The position numbers were made by a program, and so were the translations under genes. This document shows, piece after piece, positions 19,189 to 31,730 of a stretch of DNA of 64,000 nt. This stretch comes from Fallopia convolvulus. Its lineage: Eukaryota; Streptophyta; Magnoliopsida; Caryophyllales; Polygonaceae. Numbering within the stretch: position 1 is the stretch's first letter; each line of letters begins with the position of its first letter. Under the pieces are notes generated by a model. That model was not told the DNA's origin. It ran no database searches and saw only the letters and a program-made list of their open reading frames with translations. The DNA is taken from the NCBI GenBank assembly GCA_964016875.1, contig OZ024728.1:30511865-30575864 (forward strand). The letters run 5' to 3'.

Positions 19189-19773
19189 GGTTTTTCTGAG
19201 GAAGGAAAAGGAAACAGGCGTTAGTATAGAACTTCCTTAGTTTCTACAGAAGGAAGACGTAGTGAAGGATATCAAGATTTTTTTTTTTTGAAAATTTACC
19301 AAATCAAAACTTTACTTTTTGTTTTTCATTTTCTTGGCCCTATTTAAGTATCCTAAGGTTTTTCTTATTGAGAATATAAGATTTTAGGACGTGCAAGCTT
19401 GGGTTTACTAAACAAATTTCCTAATGTGAAAGTAGAAATTTCTAAAGAAACACTTATATTATTTACACGTTGAAAATTTCGTACTATTTCAAGTTCTTTC
19501 GGAAGATAGAAAGATTTTGAGAAAAGATAAGTTCTAGAACTAGGTATTTGCTATGTGAGGTTTCTAATATCTTTTGAAAACATATCTTTCTTAGCTAAGA
19601 AATTTTGAATTTGGAAAGTTAGTAATCCTAGGTTTTCTAGAAGAGAGTAAAGAAGGAAATTTTCTATAAAGGAATGTGTTAAATAGCGGAAGTAAAAGTT
19701 AGGGTTTGAAGGTTCTAAATTTTCGAAAATTTTCGGTTTTAAAACTTTTCGGTTTTAAAACAAAAACGTTTAG
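19189..19773 (-). other. Element D: 5' leader between PBS and the accessory ORF
   Basis: AT-rich, untranslated, about 585 bp. No motif recognised other than A/T runs. Confidence 0.7.
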
Positions 19774-19785
19774 CTCTGATACCAC
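19774..19785 (-). promoter_or_regulatory. Element D: primer binding site (tRNA-iMet type)
   Basis: The minus strand carries TGGTATCAGAGC, 5 nt inside the 5' LTR boundary at 19788. Confidence 0.85.
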
Positions 19786-22782
19786 AATTGTAACACCCCT
19801 ATTTTACAACATTGGGTATTACAGCCAGTGACCTCAAACTTTACCGTCCAAAGTCACCCAAGGCTTTTAGAATGATATAGAACAATTAAAATGCGGAATA
19901 AAACATATTACATAATTAGAAAAGGTGCTCCGGAGGGAGACTTAGTTCTTACAAAACATCTTACATTGATTCAAACATAAAGTTGTCCAGAATTGAAATG
20001 CGAAACCTGATTGTTCTTGAAACGTAATGAAACTAAAGCAAAATGATGGAAAGATACATCTTGAAATCCTTGTTCTTCCTTCGTCTTCACTTCACTTCAC
20101 GCCTTGCTGGGGTTCCTAGATTCTGACATAATTCGCGACGGGCGATAGAATGCCAGGCAAAAATGCGGAAAAGAAGAATTAGTCTAAGAGACTAAGCAAG
20201 CGGGAAGGGAACTTCCCGAGGGTATTTTGGGAATTTTCAAATATTATTGAAAGAGGTATTAAGGTTGTGTTTATGATGGGCTATATGATGAACCTTGTTG
20301 ATGTGGAGCTTTGAGATTCGAAGGGGAGTATATCTTTGGACAAAGATATCTCGATGAGCAATAGAAGAACTACTAGATTGTAGACTTCTTTAGGATTTCG
20401 AAAGAATGTTGGGAACGTTCATTAAATCATACAAGTGAAAACCTCTCGCGCCCTGAGCGGACCGAGAGCCGGATCGATCATTTGAGACCGGTCCGGTTTT
20501 GGTGTCTTAAGTGTGCATTCGCACTTATATTATATAGTGACGAAAAATATTCGACTTTATTATTAATTTTTAATAGAGAGTGGTGGGACACGGATATTCC
20601 GAGCCACCCGAAGGAGAACCATCAATTCTCCGACACTTAGCTAGAGTGCCGCACAATCCCTCCTTACAATCGGAGCGGATGGAGATCATGATCCCGAAAG
20701 TCGTATGGACGTACGACTTATTAATGTTATATAGAGGTGTCGGCTAACCCGCACCCCTTTCTAGTTTAATCATGGTAAATCTCTGAACGAGATTGTATTC
20801 ATTCAAGATCACAACATACTAGCATATATAATCCTAACAAAGGAATGTAAAACATACTACGGTAACAATTGTCGTTATTTCTAGCAATCAATATTTCCTA
20901 GATTCATTTTTTATTTAAGCATACAAATGGTTCCCAACAATCAAGGATTTTCACGAAATGGAATGTAAAGGTTACAAGGGGAAATTCCACTTGCCTTAGC
21001 GTAACGAGTTCTAGGAAACGAGCCTTGACGAAACTTATGCGATTCCCTACTACGAGCGAGGATTCCGACCTATTGATACGGAAATTTACGAAAGGCTCAA
21101 AATCATGATTTTCTTTCTAAGATTTGGATTATCTCTTATAATATTTTTATAAGAGATTTAGAGATTCTAAATTATCATAATAATAATTTAGAAAGTTATT
21201 TTCCTGAAAATAATAATATTCCTTTATTATTATTTTGGATTTGTAATATCCTTACTATTCCGTAAAATCTTTGTTAAAAATAATTAGTAAAATAATTATT
21301 AAAAATTATCCTTTTTACTTATTTATGATAATAAATTATTACTTTGAATTTTCCAATTATTCTTGGATGGACCTTGTAATATTGACTACCTTATCTAAAA
21401 TACTTTACTAATAATATTTTCTTAATAGAAAATTATTTACCTATATAATCCTTTTTAAATAAAGTTGTCATGTATGTAATTTTCTTTACAAGGAAGTTTC
21501 CATAAATAGAAGTTTCTACTTTTCCTTATAAGGTAACTTGCCTAAAATTCTCTTAATTTAGATTAATCCTATTTATTCTATTACTATAACCCTTTTATAT
21601 TATAAGGCTTATAAATATCTTCGATCATCTTTATATATTATGATATTGTAATTTGTCATATAGAATCTTTTCTATATTTAAAATGATTTCTTTCCAAGTA
21701 AGTCAACTTTATGCTATATAAAATCCTAGATTTAATATAATATCATACTTAATATATTTAACCTAAAGTTTATGCCTTGTGACAAATCTCTACACTTAGA
21801 GGTTATAAAAAGAAAAATCCTATCTTTCTTATAAATGACTTTAGTGATATTTTTATTAATAATATCATATTTTTATGAATATATGTCTAAGGTTAACTAT
21901 GGTCTATGTTTACAAGTGTTGCATAAAAATATTTTTATAAAGTTTCTCTATAATTTTAATACTATGATAAGTCATCTAATATCTAAGACATGCAACAACT
22001 TTTATCAACTAGAACTTTGTTATTATTTTTGTATAGAGATGATAATGGTACCTATATTTCACTAGGTAATGAACCCATTTAATAATCTTATTATTATTAA
22101 GATCATATAATATGATATCATCTTTTAGTTTAAGGCATGCATAATAACTTTAAAATTCCTATTTAATCAAAGATGACAATAATAACTATTATTTTGTATG
22201 CTATATTTATTTTATAAAAAACCACTATTTATTTTATGAAAGAGGCATGCATGTAATAAAATTCATAAAAAAAATTTATCTACTTGTTTTATATCTTAAG
22301 TTACCATAGTAACTCTAATTTGTTTCTACCTTTTAACTAACAAAATCTCTACACACCTATTTTTATTTCTTTTTCCCTAAATAAATTTCTAATAATCTAG
22401 AAAAGCTTTAATAAATTTATAAGTGCATAAAAATAAAAAGAATTTAGGTTAGAAATTTATACTTTTGGTATTCTGTGTTTTACAGAATACTGGAGAAGGA
22501 AAACAGGGGAGAGGGGCGGCGGACTCGGCGGCTCAACCAGGGCGGCGGCGGCTCCGGCGTGGGCAGGCGGTGGCACGAGGGGGGGCGGCGACGTCCGGCG
22601 GTGGTCCGGTCGGGCTCCAAGGGCGGTCCGGCGAGGGCTCCAAGAGGAAGAAGATAAGGTTTGGATGTGTTTTAATGGAGGTATTTGGCTAGCAATGGGG
22701 CTGATTTTTGATGGCTTAGAATGTTCTTGCTAGAAGATGGAGAAGAGAGTTGAATGTGTGTTTGCAAAGGATGAATAGGAAC

Positions 22783-22792
22783 CTATTTATAG
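22783..22792 (-). promoter_or_regulatory. Element D: LTR TATA box
   Basis: The minus strand reads CTATAAATAG. Its position inside the 5' LTR and its orientation towards gag fit a pol II core promoter. The copy in the left LTR is at about 13523-13532. Confidence 0.65.
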
Positions 22793-23062
22793 ACAAATTT
22801 GTGGAGTTCTCAATCCATGGCTAAGGGAATAGACCAATGGAGGAGGAAGAAGAGCTTCACCATTGGTCCAAGGTGTGCTTCTTTGATGATGATGGGAGAG
22901 TGATGTAGGAAGGGTGGTCAAGCAAGACAATGGAGGTGGAGGAGGCATGCAATGGGCACCTTTCTTATCAACGTAATTCAATCAGACAAAAGTCTGATGT
23001 TCAAATTGGAAGAAGGAAGCTATTTGATATAAGAGGAAGTAAGTTGGTTAGGTGAACAAGAA

Positions 23063-23152
23063 ATTGCAATGGTCTAGCGGGATTTGGTGAGGGGCGTGTG
23101 AGGTTAGAGTGCAAGAGATCTCGGGTTCAAATCCCGGCTCTTGCATTCTTTT
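23063..23152 (+). ncRNA. tRNA-like (pol III promoter-like) sequence inside element D right LTR
   Basis: Second copy of the sequence at 13801-13890: A-box TGGTCTAGCGG (23070-23080), B-box GGTTCAAATCC (23124-23134), the same hairpin and T-run. One base differs between the boxes (GATTCGG versus GATTTGG). Confidence 0.5.
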
Positions 23153-23432
23153 TGCAAGGCTTGTAAACTAATTTCCTAGGCCTTTGTATAATCTATTTTA
23201 TGAAATAAAATAAATTTTTATTTTTATCTAAATGCTCTTTTTATTAATTTACCTCACTTATTAATCTATACCCCTTGAATTATTTTATTGCATTTTTATC
23301 TATTTTAATTCTCTTGATAAACTCTTTCAAAAGAAAAATAATAGAAGTTAATTTGATTTTCTAGTAATTAGAGAAATAAAATAATTGATAATAAATATTA
23401 TAAAAAGAACTTGGAATATCGCGGATATTACA

Positions 23433-25373
23433 ATACTTGTTTACCTACGTGTAAATCTAGTGGGGTGTTATGGGAGAGCCAACAATCTTTTGGACCCCTT
23501 CGGGATTTTGGGCCGAGTTTGGGCCAAGAAGCCCAATTTAGGCTTAGCTTGCCCTTTCAATCGGCTCAACCCAAACCCCATAACCATTCTTTCTTCTTCG
23601 TCCGTTTCTTTTTGGAGAAAAACCTAGCTGCTTAATCCTTTCCCTCACCTTTGCGCCGCACCTGTTTTGGGAGGAGGAGAAAGGTGCTAGCTAGGGTGAC
23701 GCTCCATACTCCGTTTCTTCCTGCCCTTCGTTCCCTACGCCACCACCCGAGGATCTTTCGGTTGCGCTAGTGTCGGGACGAAACCCAGTTTAGACCGTCG
23801 ATCATTCGCTAGGAGCCCGTTAGTTCCATCGTTGGCCGTGTCCGCTGTCATGGTTCGAGTTCCGCTTGCCCGAGATCGTCACCACGAAGCCATCTCTTGT
23901 CAATCTGGATTTGACCAGATCGAGGGCTTCCTTCTCGCCGCCCGAGGATGAGTTGAATGGGGTTCAAATCGCGGTTTCCACTGATTTTGTGACCCGCTGC
24001 ATGAGAACGAGCCATCAACGTCCAATGGTCTTCCCGGTCCATTGCCCTCTGTCCGATCTTTACTGAGCTTATAACAAGGGTTAGTTAATTGCCTTTCCGC
24101 CGTTGAGTCGAGCCAGACAAGAACTCTAGATTGGAGTTTCCGCCTCGCCTCGGACATCGTCGATCTGAGTGATTGTTGCTGCTATCCTCGTGGGTGCCGA
24201 AGTCGGATCAAGCAAGAGTAGTCCCGATTTGTTTTATTTCGCAGGCAACTACTAGTTTTGAGGTTGGGAAATTGCAATCTCGTGCTAGTTCAAAATTCGA
24301 TTTTGGTTCTCGTAATTTGATGTTTAGAGTGTCATTGTTAATGTTTGGAGCTATGACAAAACAAATAGTAAATCCGAGATGGTTAACCACTAGACATGTA
24401 ATTATTCGGCCCAATTCTTGCGTTAATCTGAGAGTTTCTGATTTGGATTCTTGACATGTAAGTGTGCTTTTAATAGTAGTAGACTAGCAGTAGGTTAGTT
24501 GGGAAAAGAGTAGGTTGTTCCACTTAATTAAATATGCATAAGCTAGACATATAAAGATGGGTATATGTTGTGTTGGACAAGATCACTAATTAATGGACAA
24601 GTATGTGGCAATTGTGTTCGTGTGGCTTAGATAGGAAATATTAATTAGTGGGTGTTAGTTAGTCAACTTGGGAGCATGCTTTAAAGTTATCAAGCTGGGT
24701 GGTAGTAGTTAACTAAGTAACGTGTGTGTGTATACACATGAGTATTTTGGTTGAATTTTATCCGAGTGTGGGTGTTGGTTAATCGAGTTGCTTGAGGAGG
24801 TTGGGTTTTCATTTACCACTATAAGGAAAGTAAAGTTTGGTTACAGGGGAGTCTTTTGGAAATACGAACTTAGTTTGAGTACCAACTATGTTTTTGATAG
24901 TAGTTTGTTGTGTTACCTATGTTAGGAGTTCACGTTGCTCGGTTTGCTTAAGTTGTCTGCTTGCTGCGAGAATCCGTCTTCCAGGTAAGTCGTTCTACGA
25001 CTTGCTCGGCTTAATTCAATTTCTGTTAGATTGGGTGTCGTGTGTGTAGACCACATTTTGGAATGATTCCATATTACGTGCTTGTATATGTAATTGAAAT
25101 TATGAAAAATCGTTTTTCAACATTTTTTTTCATTATGCATGCATTAGGTTCCACCGGTATGGTCGTGGGTGCGGGTACACTGTAGATGAAGAGGCCCCTG
25201 GGCATGATCATGCGGCTGGAAGGGACCCCCTTCTAAAAATAAAATAAATTGTTTTGGCAAACGCTCTAGTAGAGGTTTAGCCGGGGAAAGAAGGGTGAAT
25301 GGGGGAAATGGGCACGTGTATTGGACGCGCCCTGACCGTACGCCATAGATGAGAGGCCGGAGGGTGCCATATG
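23433..25373 (+). repeat. Element A: right LTR, second piece
   Basis: It begins with the duplicated ATACT, then follows the left LTR from about 8880 up to the equivalent of 11005, where element B is inserted (ATATG at 25369-25373). It retains sequence missing near 9410 of the left LTR and lacks the simple repeat of 10310-10565. Confidence 0.9.
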
Positions 25374-26503
25374 TGATGCAGTGAAGCCAGCCATGTCTCC
25401 TACCGACGTCGATGAGTTGATTCGAGTGCCTTCTAACAGACCAATCACAAGGAGTCAAGCCAAGAAGATTGCTCAAGGCACAACAACAATCTTGGTTCAT
25501 TTGGCAGCTGTTCTTGAAGAGCCAAGCAAGACAAAGTGGGTCTCGTGAATTCGACATCAATTGAGGCCGGATTCCATGGATTAATCATAGGGGCCGAAAA
25601 TTCACACTATTTCTTTATTTAGAAACATGTATTGGCTTGTCTCACTTTAGGGATGAATTTAGTAAGTGACCGGGTGAGATAAGTTGGTATATGAGTGAAA
25701 GTCAACTCTTTGACTTGACCATTCTAAGTAGAGAAAATATCTTTACTATTATTAATATAGGCGTGTTTTTCTTATTTAAATAATGAAGAGAATTCAATCA
25801 ATAGGCTTATGTTAGTTGGTTGATATTCTCTCTCTTGGTTGTTATAGATATTAGGAGTTTGTTAGGATATTTTCTTAAATAAATAAATCAGCCATGATTT
25901 ATTTTATTTAAGGGAATTTAGATAGATATAGTTATAAATATTTTATTATATCTTGGGAAGCAAGAAAAGGTCATTATTACCCCTCTCGGGCCGGCCATGA
26001 TCCTTCCTTGCTCTCCATGGAATAGCTTTGTATTCTACTATAAATACTTTTCAGTTTTATTAATAAAAATCAGCTTGAGAGAGATTAAAACCAAATTGGT
26101 TTAATCCATCTCTTGGGCCAAAAATACAATTGTGTTGCTCGTGTGAATCATCATCATCATCGCCGATCATCTTCAACATCTTTCTCGAACTTCTCTTCGG
26201 TTTCTATTGTTGTTTGATTGACTTGATTAATTTAGATTGTTCTAGAATTGATTGTTAAAAATCATTCTAGTTAATCAGTTGGATTTAGCATTCGAGCCAA
26301 TCCAATTGAACTATCGAAAGTTGATCCTTTCAATTATCCAACTCGTGCTCTCAATCTGTTTTGTTTGTCAATTCGGTTACTTGATCCGCAACTTATTAAC
26401 TTTAGAGCAATTTCAGGTTTGAAACAAGATTACCAGGAAAGATCGGGACTTGTTGGGTCATATACGAGATTATCAAGGAGGATTCCGAGGCAATCACGTA
26501 TCA
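25374..26503 (+). repeat. Element B: 5' LTR
   Basis: 1130 bp, TG...CA. A TATAAATA box lies at 26039-26046. Its first ~180 bp still resemble the integrase C-terminal coding sequence because the coding region extends into the LTR. In this LTR copy a DELIRVP-like frame is visible. Confidence 0.9.
26039..26046 (+). promoter_or_regulatory. Element B: LTR TATA box
   Basis: TATAAATA about 460 bp before the LTR end. In the 3' LTR the same place reads CTATTAATA (about 47167-47175), so that copy has lost the box. Confidence 0.65.
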
Positions 26504-26520
26504 TGTGGTATCATATTCCA
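26504..26520 (+). promoter_or_regulatory. Element B: primer binding site (probable)
   Basis: TGTGGTATCATATTCC follows the LTR directly. The TGGTATCA core fits a tRNA-Met-type primer, but the following bases differ from TGGTATCAGAGCC, so primer identity is uncertain. Confidence 0.5.
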
Positions 26521-27855
26521 GCGTCTCGCCAAGTAATTTCTTCTTTCCTTAATTTGCTTTCTAGTCAATTTAATTCAGTTTTTGATCCCAAAGTTTGCAC
26601 CTTTCCATAAATATATCAACTTTGAGACCAAACCTGAATTTTTACACCATCAACCACCAAATTCCGCCAACCACCACCACTACTTCACCGCCGGCAACCT
26701 AGACCTGGTGTCGCTCTCTAGAACCACACCACCCCCCATCTCGGTCCGATCAACCCACCACCAACCCCACCCTAATCGCACCACCCTAAACCCTAATCGC
26801 CACCCTCCCCCTCTCGAAATTCTAACCCTAGATTTTCGAGAAACCATAACCCTAAGTTCGTAAACCCTAGCCCTAATTCGGAAACCCTAATCCGAGACCC
26901 TACCATTCTCCAAACCCTAGAGCCTAACCCAAAAACCCTAAACCTAGCTTCAGCCGAGACCTCACAAACCCTAACCCTCCTTGTTGTTACTTGCTCTCTA
27001 AGTAATAAACCAATCAGGAGATTTTTAAGGGATTGTTGCATGTTTATTGGCTGAATTGGTTGAGTTTAGTTGCAATAGAGATTAGCAATTGCTTTCCTAC
27101 AATTTTTATGAGTTTTTATTGCATGTTGCATGATCAATAGAGATTCATATTGCTTGTTGATATTTGCTGATTTTTGCTATTGCATCCTATCAATTTCGAC
27201 CAACCTATCTTCTCTTTATTAATTTGGCTTCTAGTTGGTTTCATTGGTAGTTTAAAGTCACTTAGATAAAAAAAATCAGTTCATTCTGCCCTTTAATTTC
27301 GTGTTTACATTAGTTTGTTTGCTTTGCTTTGTTCTTCATTCTAGCACAAGAATAGATTGTGCATAAAGTTAAAAAAAAATCAGAAAAGAAAAGTGATCTA
27401 CCCCATCTAGTTTCAAGCTACTTTCACCTCTAGTGATTGCTTGCTACAAAATTATCTAAGTAAAAATCATTTTAAAGAAAAAGTAGTGACGAAATAAAAG
27501 TCACTTTAGCCAACCATATTTCTGTCCTTGCATGCTTAAATTTGGCTTTATTAACTTGCATAGAGTCAATTGAGAGATTGCATGTGTTTAGAAGCTTATA
27601 AAGGGATAATTTGCATTGCTTGTCTTATTGCATACTCGCTATTTTCTTGAACTGCATATTTCCTTTAATTATCATTAGTATACCATATCTACACCATATC
27701 TACCCTTTACTCCCTCAATTCAACCCAAAAAAACTGAATTAGTTGATTGGATTGCTTTGAGGCAAGTTTTGGCTTGATTAAGGTGTGGTATTGCTTGTTG
27801 TGATTTTGCTTTAGAACACACTACTCTCTCTCGTTTCTTGCTTGTTTCAGGAACA
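26521..27855 (+). other. Element B: 5' leader with a cluster of telobox-like motifs
   Basis: No gene. Around 26765-26985 the motif CCCTAA/CCCTAG (mostly as AAACCCTA) occurs about eleven times in ~220 bp, in a C-rich strand otherwise unlike the AT-rich remainder. These match the plant telomere repeat unit in a degenerate, dispersed form. Confidence 0.75.
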
Positions 27856-29100
27856 ATGGTGATCACAACTGAGCCTAACCCAGCTGAATTGAATCTTACT
27901 AAGGAGGCAATCGACTTCATTAGGTTGTCTATTAGTGAGAGCGCATAAGGGAAGGGCAACAACGAGCTGCTGAGGTTGCAACTGCAGCCATGAATCCAAG
28001 AATGCAGCGTATTGAGGAGAAACTTGCAACTTTAATTGAATCATCTCAAGCAAGTCAAAAAGTTGCTTCTGCAGTCGAGCTTACTAGTGACCCGAATAAT
28101 GCCTCAGCTAGCAACAAAGGTAAACAAGAAGTGGTAGATGAAGAGCATGATGTGCTTGCTAGCTACAACAAAGAACATGATCTCCCGGCTCAATTTTCAC
28201 CCACGGCCAGTCGAGGTAGAGGAAGAGGCAACGGGATAAGGCAACCACCGGTTACACATCAATAATTCTATACTCAGCAATCAAACTGGTTTCCTCAAGC
28301 CACTCATCAACAACAACAACAATACAACAATCCTTTTGATGATGTGACTTATGGCTATCCCGGGGAAGAAAGGCGCCCATGGCATCCTCCCCTTGATGAT
28401 TTTTACAACCAAGCTGAGGTTGTAGAAGATATCCCACCAGCTTATGGAGTACAACGGCCAGCCAACAACAACAATGCTAATCAACACGTCAACCAGATTG
28501 GTAAGCGTGATATTAAGATCAAGATCAAGCCATTCAGCGGAGAGCTCAATCCGGAGAAGTATCTAGAGTGGGAACAAGCTACAAACTACATTCTAGATCA
28601 CATGGGCTATGAAGAATGGGAGAAAGTTGTTATTGTTGTTATCCACTTTGTTGGGACCGCTAGAAATTGGTGGTTCCGAATGAAGGAGGATAGAATTAGA
28701 AAGGCCTTGCCACCTATTGAAACTTGGGGCCAGCTGAAGTTTGTCATGAGAAAGAAATATGTGCAAGTTGAGCACACCGAGCACATGAGGCTTAAAGTTG
28801 TCACATGCAAACAAGGTACCAAGTCTCCAACTGAGTACTTCAATGAGCTAGAGGATTTGAGTTTCAAAGCGGGAATTCATCATTCCCAACGGTCTCTAAG
28901 GACCCAATTCATGGTTGGACTGAATCAATCCATTCAAGACACACTTGAGATTCAACAAATCAAGGATCTCAATGCTTTAGTACATTAAGCCCAACTACTT
29001 TATGAGCAGCAACAAAGGAAGAAGAAGGAAGCTTGGAATGCTCTAAAGAGGTATAATTCTAATCCTAGTTCAAATTCCACTTCGTATGCTTCTAACCCTT
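27856..29100 (+). pseudogene. Element B: Gag
   Basis: The start is probably ATG 27856. The first frame stops at 27946 and the main frame, offset from it, is used from about 27960 onward (next ATG 27990). The Gag core spans about 28510-28985, with KIKIKPFSGELNPEKYLEWE, ARNWWFRMKEDRIRKALPP and TQFMVGLNQSIQDTLEIQQI. In-frame stops are TAA 28263-28265 and TAA 28986-28988. The latter fits a CAA to TAA change. It is closely similar in layout to gag of element F. Confidence 0.85.
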
Positions 29101-29102
29101 CT

Positions 29103-30395
29103 ATGCAGCAAAAGAGAGCTTTTAGCTCACCTAAACCAACAGGTTCTCAAGGCCAAAGGTGTCCAACAAATGCACCTCCAAATCAGAAAAGGGCACGTGA
29201 TATTGTGTGCTACAAATGCCAAGGACGAGGTCATTTTGCCAAGGATTGTCCAAATCGAAAACAAGTGCTCCTTACCACCAATGGAGGATATGTGAGTGAT
29301 GAAGAAATACCTCCAAATAAAGTGGAGGAGGAGAGCAATGGACAAGAAGAAGAGGGCGTGGAGGCCATTGAACCGGATTGCACCGAACAACCTTTAACCT
29401 TGGTAACAATGCACACTCTTACTTTACAAGAAACACCTAGGCTAGATCAAAGGGAAAATATTTTTCATACTTGGTGTACTGTGAAGAATCAAGTGTTATG
29501 CATGATAATTGATAATGGTAGCTGCTGTAACATTATTAATGCTAATGTAGTTGATCACTTACTATTAAAAACTCAACCTAGGGCTACTAGTTATGGTCTA
29601 AATGGCATTAATGATACAGATGGTTCTAACTTAGTTACTCATCAGTGTTTAGTCCGTGTTTCCATAGGCAATTATGTTGATGATATCATGTGTGATGTGG
29701 TAAACATGGAATGCACTCATATCTTGTTAGGTAGACCATGATTATTCGATAGGAGAGTTATTTATGATGGCATGCTTAATACCTATTCGTTTAACTATGA
29801 CGGGAGGAGAGTGTCTCTTCTACCATTGTCGCCCCAACAAGTTTTACAGGACTAGGTACGACGAGACCAAGCTAGGGCACTTAGGCGTGCCAAGGAAGAG
29901 AAGGAAGAGGCCGAAGCTGCGGCCAACAAGGCGTCACACCGCTCGGCGCCCGTTGCATCAACAAGCAACGCCGGTGTTTCCCAGTCTCCACCCGGCCGTT
30001 CTGGCTCAAATTTTAGGACTACATCAAGCACGAGTGGAACTACTGAATGGGAGCAGGAACGCCGAGAAAAGCCTCCAAAATCGTCCAAAGTGGCGAGCAA
30101 CACTTCCAGAAGTGCACTTGACACGAAAACGGGGCTATCGCCCAAACCACTCGAGCATTTTTGCTCAAATTTTGGGAGCAATTCAGAGAATCAGAGAGCT
30201 ACAAATTTGGAAAAAGAACGCCTACAAAAAGAGCAAAAAATCGGCTTAAAAGGCAGTGTAGAAAAGCGCTCTCTAGTAGAACAGTCTAGTGTTTCTTTCC
30301 CTACTTCTTTTTGTTTACTTCTTATGAGGAAAGAGATACTTATTCTTAATCAAGATATTTCACATCTTCCAAAGTGTATTCAGGATCTATTATAG
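29103..30395 (+). pseudogene. Element B: zinc knuckle, aspartic protease and spacer
   Basis: A CCHC knuckle (CYKCQGRGHFAKDC) is followed by protease with MIIDNGSCCNIIN, where the usual catalytic DSG reads DNG. The second block, HILLGRP, is then cut by TGA at 29739-29741, where a Trp (TGG) is expected. A further TAG lies at 29853-29855 and a TAG at 30393-30395 at the entry to RT. The long spacer between protease and RT is low complexity. All pieces are in one frame. Confidence 0.85.
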
Positions 30396-31730
30396 GAATT
30401 TGAAGATGTGATGCCTGAAGAGTTGCCACAAGGCCTTCCACCAATTAGAAGCATTGAACATCAAATCGATTTGGTGCCCGACGCTTCTTTACCAAACCGT
30501 GCAGCCTATAGAGCAAGTCCAGAGGAAACCAATGAGCTTCAAAGACAAGTGCAAGACCTCATGGACAAAGGCTATGTGCATGAATCCCTCAGCCCATGCG
30601 CGGTTCCGGTGATTTTGGTGCCAAAGAAGGATGGCACTTGGAGAATGTGTGTTGATTGCAGGGCGATAAACCAAATAACAGTTAAGTACCGTCATCCCAT
30701 TCCTAGATTAGATGATATGCTTGATGAATTGCATGGTGCTAATTTCTTTTCAAAGATTGATTTAAGAAGTGGGTACCATCAAATTAGGATGAGGGAAGGG
30801 GATGAATGGAAAACTGCTTTTAAGACTAAGTATGGTTTATATGAGTGGTTAGTAATGCCTTTTGGATTAACTAATGCACCTAGTACTTTCATGAGGCTTA
30901 TGAACCATGTTTTAAGAAAATACTTAGGTAAATTTGTTGTAGTCTACTTTGATGATATCTTAGTCTATAGTAAAACCTTGCATGAACATGTAGATCATCT
31001 TAGGGCTGTTTTGGACACTTTGAGGTTAGAAAAGCTTTATGTTAATTTGAAAAAGTGTTCTTTTTGCTCGGAGTCTACCATTTTTATCTGTTTTGTTGTG
31101 TCTAAAGGTGGATTGAAGGTAGATGAAGACACGATCAAGGCTATAAAGGAGTGGCCACAACCGACTACCCCAACCATGGTGCGTTCTTTCCTCGGCTTGG
31201 GTGGCTTCTATAGGAGGTTTGTGCGTGATTTTAGCACAATTGCAACCCCTCTCCATGAGCTTACAAAGAAGGATACATCATTTAAATGGAGAGAGCAACA
31301 AGAGAACGCCTTCAACACTTTGAAGGACAGGTTATGCAACGCCCCGGTGCTCCAACTCCCTGACTTCTCCAAAGCTTTTGAGATTGAAGTGGACGCATCT
31401 GGCCATGGCATAGGAGGCGTGCTCTTGCAAGACAAGAAACCCATAGTTTACTTTATTGGAAAGCTTAGTGGGGATGAGTTGAATTACCCTACTTATGATA
31501 AATAATTGTATGCTTTAATTAGGGTTTTAAAGACTTGGTCTCATTATTTGTGGCCTAAGGAGTTTGTAATTCATTCTAATCATGAGGCCTTGAAGTATTT
31601 GAAAGGCCAATCCCGACTCAGTAGGCGACATGCAAGATGGGTTGAATTTATGGAGACCTTTCCTTATGTTGTAAAGCATAAGAAAGGCAAAGAGAATGTG
31701 GTAGCTGACGCCCTTTCTCGCAGGTACGTT
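30396..31730 (+). pseudogene. Element B: reverse transcriptase and RNase H
   Basis: RT motifs in order: SPCAVPVILVPKKDGTWRM, FSKIDLRSGYHQIRM, MPFGLTNAPSTFMRL and the intact catalytic box VVYFDDILVYS, then VRSFLGLGGFYRRFV. RNase H follows with EIEVDASGHGIGGVL, is cut by TAA at 31503-31505, and resumes in frame with HSNHEALKYLKGQ and ENVVADALSRR. RT itself has no stop between 30408 and 31502. Confidence 0.9.

Larger units (their letters stand above)
12818..23432 (-). mobile_element. Element D: Tekay/Del-like Ty3/gypsy retrotransposon, rearranged
   Basis: 10,615 bp inserted in the right LTR of element A with perfect target duplication ATACT (12813-12817 and 23433-23437). Left (3') LTR 12818-14171, right (5') LTR 19788-23432, PBS at the right, polypurine tract at the left, so the element reads on the minus strand. 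Reading leftward from the PBS: an extra ORF (19188-18037), gag with two zinc knuckles, protease, an inverted spacer-RT-RNase H segment, and the integrase C-terminus. Most of integrase is missing. The LTRs are nearly identical where they align, so the insertion looks recent although it is rearranged. Confidence 0.9.
19788..23432 (-). repeat. Element D: right (5') LTR, full length
   Basis: 3645 bp, TGTAACACCC...GATATTACA. It contains the ~2.3 kb (20263-22558) missing from the left LTR; about 21100-22470 of this is very AT-rich. A GC-rich block (22500-22660) opens short frames of no recognisable family. Confidence 0.9.

Noticed and set aside
22465..22692. 75-codon frame in a GC-rich block
   Set aside because: Inside the right LTR of element D, with no family similarity; partly present in the left LTR only as a truncated form.
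26582..27041. Frames over the telobox cluster
   Set aside because: Pro/Asn-rich or Arg-rich translations of CCCTAA-type repeats; not coding.
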